From: Candidatus Zixiibacteriota bacterium
Lineage (GTDB): Bacteria > Zixibacteria > MSB-5A5 > GN15 > FEB-12
DNA: 5,485 bases
Direction: 5' to 3'
Assembly (NCBI GenBank): GCA_030591625.1
Contig: JAUVAR010000193.1
Location: 1-5,485, forward strand
How positions within the stretch are numbered: the first letter of the stretch is position 1; each line of letters begins with the position of its first letter. The notes below the pieces were generated by a model. It ran no database searches, was not told where the DNA came from, and worked only from the letters and a program-made list of their open reading frames with translations. Of this stretch, positions 1 through 5,485 are shown piece by piece. Made by a program: the position numbers and the translations under genes.

Positions 1-3
1 AAC

Positions 4-32
4 TTGACAGGGGCACAAATGTGCAGTATTCT
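4..32 (+). promoter_or_regulatory. sigma70-type promoter candidate for the small zinc-finger gene and helicase
   Basis: A perfect -35 hexamer TTGACA (4-9) is followed, after exactly 17 bases, by TATTCT (27-32), which matches 4 of 6 bases of the -10 consensus. Transcription would start near position 39, leaving a leader of about 35 bases that includes the ribosome binding site at 60-66. A perfect TATAAT also occurs at 46-51, but no good -35 lies 16-18 bases before it (23-28 reads GCAGTA), and its transcript would begin almost on the ribosome binding site. It could be a second, weaker start. The call rests on sequence match only; the window begins 3 bases before the -35, so upstream context is unseen. 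Confidence 0.45.
13..24. promoter_or_regulatory. perfect inverted repeat in the promoter spacer, possible operator
   Basis: GCACA-AA-TGTGC is an inverted repeat with 5-base arms around a 2-base centre. It lies between the -35 (4-9) and the proposed -10 (27-32), a position where a dimeric repressor would block polymerase. I compared it with the AT-rich NrdR box, because the downstream gene resembles a ribonucleotide reductase tail, but it does not match that consensus well. No specific regulator can be named. Short palindromes also arise by chance. Confidence 0.3.
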
Positions 33-59
33 TGTTTTGTGTCGATATAATAGAAGAAT

Positions 60-66
60 AGGAGAG
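60..66 (+). promoter_or_regulatory. ribosome binding site of the small zinc-finger gene
   Basis: AGGAGAG ends 7 bases before the ATG at 74, a near-ideal Shine-Dalgarno and spacing. It selects the start at 74 over an ATG at 67, which touches the site and opens a frame that ends after 11 codons. Confidence 0.7.
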
Positions 67-73
67 ATGGCAG

Positions 74-316
74 ATGGATCAAATGAATTCGCAGGCGATT
101 GACAGCTCTGTTTTTATGGAGATGAGTTCACTGATAGTGGTTGACCGGATAGAATTGGCAGATGATGTCAGAGTGCCGTATATGGCGCAAATTGACAGTG
201 TGGAGGAGATTCAGTTTCAGAATACGGGAACTTGTCCCGATTGTGCCGGAGGTATGATTCATCAGGGTGGTTGTTCGTATTGTCGCGATTGTGGTTATGA
301 GAGCTGTGGTCTGTAG
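74..316 (+). CDS. 80-residue Cys-rich protein resembling the zinc-finger tail of class II ribonucleotide reductase
   Basis: The protein has an acidic N-terminal part of about 50 residues with no recognised domain, then a Cys-rich C-terminus: CPDC (Cys54, Cys57), nine residues, then CSYC (Cys67, Cys70), Cys73 and Cys78 two residues from the end. The closest pattern I know is the extreme C-terminus of adenosylcobalamin-dependent class II ribonucleotide reductases (NrdJ). There a Cys-rich zinc finger and a terminal Cys pair help re-reduce the active-site disulfide. The final CGYESC has the C-x4-C spacing of the shuttle cysteines in the Lactobacillus enzyme. The reductase catalytic barrel is absent, so this is not itself a reductase. 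It could be a detached tail acting in trans, a repurposed redox or zinc module, or an unrelated zinc ribbon. There is no signal peptide or membrane segment, so it is probably cytoplasmic. The start at 74 is supported by a strong ribosome binding site. The helicase gene follows closely, suggesting one operon. Confidence 0.75.
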   Translation: MDQMNSQAIDSSVFMEMSSLIVVDRIELADDVRVPYMAQIDSVEEIQFQNTGTCPDCAGGMIHQGGCSYCRDCGYESCGL

Positions 317-353
317 GATTTGAGATATTTGTTATGGAGTTAATCCAAACTAT

Positions 354-358
354 GAGGG
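354..358 (+). promoter_or_regulatory. ribosome binding site favouring the helicase start at 367
   Basis: GAGGG sits 8 bases before the ATG at 367. The upstream in-frame ATGs are less well served: 334 has only weak GA-rich sequence before it, and 352 has GGAG (336-339) 12 bases away. The protein beginning at 367 (MRLDDL...) also matches the usual beginning of Hel308 proteins, which supports this start. Confidence 0.45.
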
Positions 359-366
359 CTGAGATA

Positions 367-3033
367 ATGAGACTTGACGATTTGACAAAGGAGGGGATAC
401 CACATCAGGTTGTGAGTCGGTGGAAAGAGCGCCAGGGGGATTCGCTTCTGCCGGTACAACGCAAACTCCTCAGGAGTGGTTTTCTTGAACGGATGGCCCG
501 GCAGTCATCTTTGGGGGAGAGTTGTAATCTTATAGTGTCGGCGCCGACTTCATCGGGTAAGTCATTCTGTGCCGAGATGGCTGCAATTCGTGCTTTGGCC
601 TCCAGGCAGAAAGCGGTTATGTTGTTTCCTCTCAAATCACTCGCCGAGGAGAAGTACAGGCAGCTCTCGGAGTCATATTATGATTTGGGTATTAAGACAA
701 TTATTGTGACTTCGGATCATCCTGAGAATGACCGCCGTTTTGCTCGGGGCGACTATCAACTGGCTATAGCTATATATGAAAAATTTGATCTTCTGCTGAC
801 GGCAAATCAGTCGGCGTTGACTAATATCGGTTTGGTGGTAATTGACGAGCTTCAGATGATCGCTGATTCGGAGCGAGGGGGTATGCTCGAACGGTTACTC
901 ACAAGATTGATGCTCTCACCGGTGCGACCGAGTCTTTTGGCGCTCTCGGCTGTGCTCGATCAGAATGCCGAACAACGGCTGGTGGAGTGGCTGGGGGCGG
1001 AGCTTATTATAGAAGAACGACGGCCGGTTGACCTGCTCAAGGGTGTAGCGGGTGAGGGGTCTGTAAAGTATCGGTCGCATAATAGTCATACTGATAGTTG
1101 TGAAACATTTGCTCGGCCACTCGATGAGGATGATCCGCTTTCGGCAATAGCTGGTCAGATTAAGGAATCATCGGGCGGGGCGATTCTCTTTTTGAAGTCA
1201 CGTCTTGATTCTCAGAGGATGGCGATCAGGTTGGCCTCGAGTCTGAATTTCCCGAGAGCGGAAAAAGCGATAGCTGAATTGAATCAAGAGGAGCCGTCGT
1301 ATCTTATGCGTTCGCTGATACAGGTGTTGACTCACGGAGTTGCGTTTCACAATTCTGATCTTACATCACGTCAGAGAATAATAGTAGAGGAAGCGTTTCG
1401 TGGTGGGGAGATTAAGGCATTATGCTCAACTACTACTTTAGCTATGGGCGTGAATCTTCCGGTTGATACAGTTTATATTGAAGCTGTGCAGTATGCTAAT
1501 ACTGGCCAGGGTGGTTGTCCCGGGTTGGTGCCTGTTTCGCGGGCGCAGTTTGACAATATGGCTGGTCGAGCTGGACGGCTTGGGGTGGGCGAGGATCGAC
1601 CGGGTCGGGCGATAGTTCTGGCGGAATCGGAGTTTGACCGAGAAGTTTTGTGGCAGACGTATGTTGAGCCGGATTCACCCGAGACAATATTACCACAGGT
1701 ATCGGCAATGCCATTGGAGGACTCGATTTTGCATTTTGTCTGTTCGGGTGCAGGCAAAGATATTGAATTTCTAAAGTCTGCCCTCGGCAGAAGGCTTTAC
1801 AAAGGTGACATGGGCAGGTTTGATGCTGCCTTTAATAAGGTAGTCGAATCGGGGCTTTTGCTTTTATCGACTGATCGTTGTTTAAGTTTGTCGCCTGAAG
1901 GGCGAGCGGTAGCGGTGAGTGGGCTGTCGGTTGAGGAGTTCTGCTACTATTGGAGTTGTCTTGAAAAAAGGCACCCCAACACTATGCTTGGCTGGTTAGC
2001 ATTAGTTCTTAGTTCTCCGCATTGGAAAATGCCTCCATCGATGCTGACCCGAGCCGAAAGCTCACAATCTCTACCGCTTAAACATTTCTATATGCAATCT
2101 GACTTTTCACCCGATGAACTGGCCCATCTTATTGATCCAGGTCAGAACAGGTCGTCGGTTTCATATCGGCAATTGGCGGGATTGAAAGGGTGTCAACTGC
2201 TTATTGATTGGTGTCAGATGGTTCCGGCGCAGAGGCTTGAAGAAAATTACCAGCTTCATCTTGGTCAGATAGTCGCTCTGGGTGAGACGGCGGCGCATCT
2301 TTTTTCGTCGCTTGCGCAGATACTACAAAGCGGTCGGGAAGGGGAAAGCATGGCGGTGAAATCGCTTCGTGAAAATCTGTTTTCACTCCGTTATGGCTTA
2401 GATAGTTCGATGTCAGAGTTGCATTCTCAATTTCGGACAGTTCTTAATCGTTCTGATTTTCTGAGGCTTCAAAGTGAAGGGATCGAGAGTGTTGCAGAGT
2501 TGTCGGAATTGTCTGATGAAAGATTGGTTGAGCTGTTAGTTAGCGAACGTAAAGTAAGTAATGTTGTAGAGTTAACCTTAAATATTAAAGAGGAACATGA
2601 GATGCGTGGAGTTATGGCACTAAATGGGTTTGCGCTTGGTCGCGAACCGGAAACACTCGAAATTCCAGGTACGTTGGATAAGGAAAGATATCTGGTAAAA
2701 ATCAACGGTCTGCCGGTGAAGCTTACCGGAAAATCATTTAAGTACTTTATCAAGTTGGCCTGGTCACGTTTGAACAAGGATGCTGGTTGGATTTTCAAAG
2801 AGGAGATCGAATCAGGATTTAATCAGGCTCGTTACTTGTATCGTATGAAAAATGAAATTTCATCAGGATTTGATTCTGGATGGCCAATAATTGAGAATAA
2901 TCGTCTTGGTTATTACAGGCTTCAGATCGATCCCGGCAAAATATCGATTGATGCGGAGAGCTTGAGCAAGCATCCTGATTGGGAAGTCCGTTCTCTTTTC
3001 GAGTCGAGTGGTTTGTCGGGTGCGATAAGTTAA
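367..3033 (+). CDS. Hel308/Ski2-like superfamily 2 DNA helicase with C-terminal winged-helix domain
   Basis: ATP-driven SF2 translocase, probably 3'-5' on single-stranded DNA as in the Hel308/HelQ family, which unwinds stalled forks and recombination intermediates. Numbering is from the ATG at 367 (888 residues); an ATG at 334 would add 11 residues. RecA domain 1 has a Q-motif-like LLPVQRKLL, Walker A APTSSGKS (Lys65), motif Ia, a family-typical IYEKFDLLL, motif II DELQ (160-163) and motif III LSAV (193-196). RecA domain 2 has AFHNSDL, the TTTLAMGVNLP motif V (about 355-365) and motif VI QFDNMAGRAGR with arginines 401 and 404. A winged-helix part follows at about 454-519, then a helical ratchet-like region and a helix-hairpin-helix-like part at about 669-724 in which the usual glycine-rich hairpin is not visible. 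An extra C-terminal block at about 769-854 resembles the OmpR-type winged helix. Two motifs are unusual: DELQ instead of DExH, and LSAV instead of LSAT. The full motif set suggests an active ATPase. It is probably cotranscribed with the small upstream gene. The exact subfamily is uncertain. Confidence 0.9.
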   Translation: MRLDDLTKEGIPHQVVSRWKERQGDSLLPVQRKLLRSGFLERMARQSSLGESCNLIVSAPTSSGKSFCAEMAAIRALASRQKAVMLFPLKSLAEEKYRQLSESYYDLGIKTIIVTSDHPENDRRFARGDYQLAIAIYEKFDLLLTANQSALTNIGLVVIDELQMIADSERGGMLERLLTRLMLSPVRPSLLALSAVLDQNAEQRLVEWLGAELIIEERRPVDLLKGVAGEGSVKYRSHNSHTDSCETFARPLDEDDPLSAIAGQIKESSGGAILFLKSRLDSQRMAIRLASSLNFPRAEKAIAELNQEEPSYLMRSLIQVLTHGVAFHNSDLTSRQRIIVEEAFRGGEIKALCSTTTLAMGVNLPVDTVYIEAVQYANTGQGGCPGLVPVSRAQFDNMAGRAGRLGVGEDRPGRAIVLAESEFDREVLWQTYVEPDSPETILPQVSAMPLEDSILHFVCSGAGKDIEFLKSALGRRLYKGDMGRFDAAFNKVVESGLLLLSTDRCLSLSPEGRAVAVSGLSVEEFCYYWSCLEKRHPNTMLGWLALVLSSPHWKMPPSMLTRAESSQSLPLKHFYMQSDFSPDELAHLIDPGQNRSSVSYRQLAGLKGCQLLIDWCQMVPAQRLEENYQLHLGQIVALGETAAHLFSSLAQILQSGREGESMAVKSLRENLFSLRYGLDSSMSELHSQFRTVLNRSDFLRLQSEGIESVAELSELSDERLVELLVSERKVSNVVELTLNIKEEHEMRGVMALNGFALGREPETLEIPGTLDKERYLVKINGLPVKLTGKSFKYFIKLAWSRLNKDAGWIFKEEIESGFNQARYLYRMKNEISSGFDSGWPIIENNRLGYYRLQIDPGKISIDAESLSKHPDWEVRSLFESSGLSGAIS

Positions 3034-3059
3034 TTTGTATGGGAACGACTGGTCTGTTT

Positions 3060-3088
3060 TTGACGTATTAAGTAATACAGAACAAAAT
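3060..3088 (+). promoter_or_regulatory. weak promoter candidate for the lon-like gene
   Basis: TTGACG (3060-3065, 5 of 6 consensus bases) is followed after 17 bases by CAAAAT (3083-3088, 4 of 6). The overlapping AATAAT (3086-3091) is a better -10 but would need a 20-base spacer. Transcription would start near 3095, giving a leader of about 65 bases. No convincing terminator separates the helicase from this site, so read-through from the upstream operon is equally possible. Confidence 0.3.
3065..3078. promoter_or_regulatory. AT-rich inverted repeat in the intergenic gap, possible operator
   Basis: GTATTA-AG-TAATAC is a perfect inverted repeat with 6-base arms. An outer imperfect pairing, TTTTG (3058-3062) with CAAAA (3083-3087), extends the symmetry. 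The repeat overlaps the spacer of the weak promoter candidate at 3060-3088. It lacks a GC-rich stem and a clean following T-run, so it is a poor intrinsic terminator; a protein-binding site is more plausible. No regulator is identifiable. Confidence 0.35.
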
Positions 3089-3142
3089 AATTGGCAGAGA
3101 AAGTCACAATTGACTCAGAAGTGGCTGACTTTGGCCGATAAA

Positions 3143-3158
3143 TCTGCAAAGCAGCAGA
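3143..3158 (+). promoter_or_regulatory. small hairpin just before the lon-like start codon, no Shine-Dalgarno
   Basis: TCTGC (3143-3147) can pair with GCAGA (3154-3158) around a 6-base loop. Alternatively CTGC (3144-3147) pairs with GCAG (3151-3154) around AAA. The element ends 3 bases before the ATG at 3162 and fills the place where a ribosome binding site would be, and no GGAG-like sequence is present. This could mean weak or structured initiation. The stem is short and may not be stable. Confidence 0.25.
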
Positions 3159-3161
3159 ATT

Positions 3162-5485
3162 ATGATAATAAAGAGCAAATACAGACTTCCAATAGTAACC
3201 AGTGACTCTGAGACAGTATATCCTGTTTTGCCACTGATGACAGGTGTGCTATTTCCTGATTCTATGCTAACTATTCAGATCGGCCGTCCTGACAATCTTA
3301 AGCTTATCATGGGCTGTTATTCGAAAAAGCTCGAATTTATCGCAACTTATACCCGTTCTGAGGTCACTACCCCGGATCGTCAGCCGATCCATCAAGTTGG
3401 AGTGCTTACTAAAGTTCACGGTCTTAAGGATGGTGTTGGTGGATCGAAGATAGCAACTCTTGAAGGTATTAGGAGAATTGCAATCTCAAGTATTGTTGAG
3501 ACTGAGCCTTTCCTTCGAGTGAGAGCTAATTCGATTCAACAGCCTGCATTTGTAGCGCGTAATATAAAGAAGAAAGTTGATGATGTGATTGCGATAGTAA
3601 ATGAGATCACTCATCTTGATCCTATATATTCACCCGAACTTTCAAACGTGATTAAGCTCAATGAGGAAGACCCGTCGCTAATGTGTGATCGAGTGGCGGC
3701 AGCTTTCCATATTTCACTCGCATCCAAACAAGAATTGCTCGAATCAATCTCTTTGCAACGCAGGTTTGAAAATCTTCTTATTTATCTTAATGGTGAACTA
3801 AATCGAGTGGCAACAGTTCTTAGTATTTCTGAGAATGCAAAGAAACGAATCGTAGAGGAACAGCAGAAATATTTCCTAAGACAACAGCTGACTGAGATTC
3901 GTCGCCAGCTTGGAGAAGACCTGACCGAGGCCAAAGAGGCAGCCCGGATGCGTAACCTGCTTAAGAGTCGGAATACTTTTCCGGCCGATGTCGTTGCCCG
4001 GGCTAAAATAGAAATAGATCGGATGAGTCAACTATCGCCTGCCTCGGCCGAATTTGGTGCGACCAAAGCATACCTTGAATGGATGTTGAATCTTCCCTGG
4101 GGAATACGCTGTGGAGCGAAATTCACAATCGCGGAAGCTGAAAAGATACTTTCAACCAATTATTATGGTCCGCATAATTTAAAAGAACAGATACTGCAGA
4201 GACTTTCGATTTCGAAACTGATCGGTGGTGAAATACAGGGCTCGACTCTATGTCTGGTTGGTGCCTCCGGTACTGGTAAAGCATCTTTGGCAAAAGCGAT
4301 TGCAAATGCTACCGGTCGAGAATTTATAAGGATTTCTGTTGGCGGTGTGAATGAAGCAACCGAGTTGAAAGGTTCACCGCGAACTTTTCTCGGTGCCTAT
4401 CCGGGTAAAATTGTCCGAACATTGAGAGACGCCAAAACCTGTGATCCACTAATATTGATCGAAGATATTGATTACTTCAACGTCGAAAATGATGCGTCGG
4501 TCAATATGGCTCTCCTTGATATAATTGACTCACGTCGAAATAATAGATTTCTGGACAATTATCTTGGGGTTCCATTCGATCTTTCTCATGTTTCTTTTGT
4601 CTTGTCAGTTCGTAGTCCAGAAGAAATTCCCGAACAGTTTGTGCCACGTCTTGAGATAATAGAGTTGCCCGGATATATTGAGCGTGAAAAAGTTGTAATT
4701 GCTAAACGATATATTATTCCCAAGATGCTTAAACAGCATGGAATAATGAAGTCAGAATTTAAAGTTTCTGACAAAACCCTTTCGCAGATTATTGATTCAT
4801 ATAGTCAAGAGTCTGGTCTTCTGCAGTTTTCGCAGCAAATCGAAAAGTTATGTCGCAAAATTGCTCTTCAAAAGAGCGAGAGCAGATCTCGCAAGAAATC
4901 CTGGACTGTCAACGAAAAGAATTTAGAATCATATTTGGGAACACCGGTATATATCCCTGAAAAGGCAGAAACTCAACCTGAAATTGGTAGTGCGGCCGGG
5001 CTTGCATGGACAGGTTCGGGCGGTGAACTGATGTTTATCGAGGGATTAAAAATGAAGGGTGAGGGTGGTATTATCACCACTGGTTCACTCGGTGATGTGA
5101 TGCGTGAGTCTATACAGGCGGCGCATTCGTATGTACGTTCCAAAGCTGATATCCTTGGAATTGATTTTGCTGATTTTGCTGAATTTGATGTTCATATTCA
5201 TTTCCCATCTGGTGCAATTCCCAAGGATGGTCCATCGGCTGGCATAACTGTTTGTTTGGTAATTGCTTCTGTTCTCTCCGAACGTTCAATTAGAAATGAT
5301 ATTGCGATGACCGGTGAGGTGACATTGCGCGGTAAAGTATTGGCGGTTGGTGGAATCAAGGAAAAAATAGCTGCCGCATATCGTGCGGGTATTCATAATA
5401 TCGTGATACCAAAAGAGAATCAAAAAGATCTCAATGATATGCCTCGTGAAATTATCCGAAAGACCAAGTTTTTCCCAATTGAGCG
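3162..5485 (+). CDS. Lon-type (LonA) protease paralogue with altered AAA+ motifs, 3' end beyond window
   Basis: Lon is a cytoplasmic ATP-dependent homohexameric protease that unfolds and degrades damaged or regulatory proteins. The window holds 774 codons. The LON substrate-binding domain begins at about residue 19 (YPVLPL...FP) and runs to about 205, followed by the coiled-coil YFLRQQLTEIRRQLGED (about 237-253). The AAA+ module spans about 305-570 and the protease domain starts near 610. The protease half is classic: GLAWT, GSLGDVMRES, PKDGPSAG with catalytic Ser692, and GGIKEK with Lys735, exactly 43 residues later as in E. coli (679/722). The AAA+ half is atypical: Walker A GASGTGKA keeps Lys373 but has Ala for Thr; Walker B reads ILIEDID, not LLDEID; sensor 1 has Arg484 for Asn; sensor 2 has Leu554 for Arg. 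Pore aromatic Phe409 and arginine finger Arg496 remain. The frame is open throughout, arguing against a decayed copy. An in-frame TGA at 3126 and the domain start fix ATG 3162 as the first usable start. It is probably a second Lon rather than the housekeeping one. Confidence 0.9.
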   Translation, partial: MIIKSKYRLPIVTSDSETVYPVLPLMTGVLFPDSMLTIQIGRPDNLKLIMGCYSKKLEFIATYTRSEVTTPDRQPIHQVGVLTKVHGLKDGVGGSKIATLEGIRRIAISSIVETEPFLRVRANSIQQPAFVARNIKKKVDDVIAIVNEITHLDPIYSPELSNVIKLNEEDPSLMCDRVAAAFHISLASKQELLESISLQRRFENLLIYLNGELNRVATVLSISENAKKRIVEEQQKYFLRQQLTEIRRQLGEDLTEAKEAARMRNLLKSRNTFPADVVARAKIEIDRMSQLSPASAEFGATKAYLEWMLNLPWGIRCGAKFTIAEAEKILSTNYYGPHNLKEQILQRLSISKLIGGEIQGSTLCLVGASGTGKASLAKAIANATGREFIRISVGGVNEATELKGSPRTFLGAYPGKIVRTLRDAKTCDPLILIEDIDYFNVENDASVNMALLDIIDSRRNNRFLDNYLGVPFDLSHVSFVLSVRSPEEIPEQFVPRLEIIELPGYIEREKVVIAKRYIIPKMLKQHGIMKSEFKVSDKTLSQIIDSYSQESGLLQFSQQIEKLCRKIALQKSESRSRKKSWTVNEKNLESYLGTPVYIPEKAETQPEIGSAAGLAWTGSGGELMFIEGLKMKGEGGIITTGSLGDVMRESIQAAHSYVRSKADILGIDFADFAEFDVHIHFPSGAIPKDGPSAGITVCLVIASVLSERSIRNDIAMTGEVTLRGKVLAVGGIKEKIAAAYRAGIHNIVIPKENQKDLNDMPREIIRKTKFFPIE

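Noticed and set aside
46..51. Perfect TATAAT as the main -10 box
   Set aside because: No acceptable -35 lies 16-18 bases upstream; TTGACA at 4-9 is 36 bases away, and the transcript would start at the ribosome binding site. Kept only as a possible secondary start.
405..635. Minus-strand open frame of 76 codons
   Set aside because: It lies wholly inside the helicase coding region, opposite the Walker A part, with no recognisable domain or ribosome binding site; a shadow frame.
1473..1757. Two overlapping minus-strand open frames opposite helicase motifs V and VI
   Set aside because: Low-complexity Pro/Ser/Arg-rich translations opposite highly conserved helicase motifs; they are by-products of the sense-strand codons.
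2469..2798. Minus-strand open frame of 109 codons opposite the helicase C-terminus
   Set aside because: Ser/Asn-rich translation with no domain, fully overlapped by a sense frame with clear protein similarity.
3039..3071. Ten-codon open frame in the intergenic gap
   Set aside because: No ribosome binding site and no informative sequence; expected by chance.
3056..3088. Intrinsic terminator after the helicase
   Set aside because: The stem is AT-rich, its internal loop is uneven (2 against 4 bases), and no T-run follows it; it fits an operator better.
4123..4774. Minus-strand open frames opposite the Lon AAA+ module
   Set aside because: They overlap conserved Lon motifs on the + strand and show no independent coding evidence.
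3162..5485. Lon homologue as a pseudogene
   Set aside because: The frame is open over all 774 codons, and the protease, pore and coiled-coil motifs are well kept; the changes are confined to specific nucleotide-cycle positions.
1..5485. CRISPR array, tRNA, rRNA, insertion sequence or long repeats
   Set aside because: No spaced direct repeats, no tRNA-like arms, no transposase and no terminal inverted repeats were seen; almost the whole window is coding.

Overview
The window is bacterial DNA with three consecutive genes, all on the + strand. They are a very small cysteine-rich protein (74-316), a large Hel308/Ski2-like superfamily 2 helicase (367-3033) and a Lon-type protease that runs off the right edge (3162-5485, 3' end missing). 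The evidence for bacteria is a near-consensus sigma70-type promoter, Shine-Dalgarno sequences before at least the first gene, and a Lon of the bacterial LonA layout (N-terminal LON domain, coiled coil, AAA+ module, Ser-Lys protease). Hel308-like enzymes are better known from archaea, so a bacterial version with extra domains suggests a less-studied phylum. I cannot name the phylum from this sequence; an FCB-type or candidate-phylum genome is only a guess.

Layout. Positions 1-73 hold a promoter candidate, a palindrome inside its spacer, and a good ribosome binding site. The 80-residue protein ends in a Cys-rich module that looks like the zinc-finger tail of class II (B12-dependent) ribonucleotide reductases, but no reductase is attached. 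The helicase follows within 17-50 bases, depending on its start, so the two are probably cotranscribed. A 128-base gap (3034-3161) contains an AT-rich palindrome inside a second, weaker promoter candidate and a small hairpin just before the lon-like start codon. The lon-like gene may therefore be transcribed separately or be under extra control.

The most interesting protein is the Lon homologue. Its protease half keeps the catalytic Ser692 and Lys735 in near-perfect sequence context. Its AAA+ half has changes at several core nucleotide-cycle positions: Walker A GKT to GKA, Walker B DE to ED, sensor-1 Asn to Arg, sensor-2 Arg to Leu. The Walker A lysine, the pore aromatic residue and the arginine finger are kept. 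This looks like a diverged Lon paralogue with intact proteolysis and altered or lost ATP hydrolysis, next to a nucleic-acid motor.

How the genes work together is inference. A DNA translocase with an added winged-helix domain, beside an atypical Lon protease and a possible reductase-tail zinc finger, could be a DNA-repair, replication-stress or defence module. Nothing in the window proves this, and chance neighbourhood is possible.
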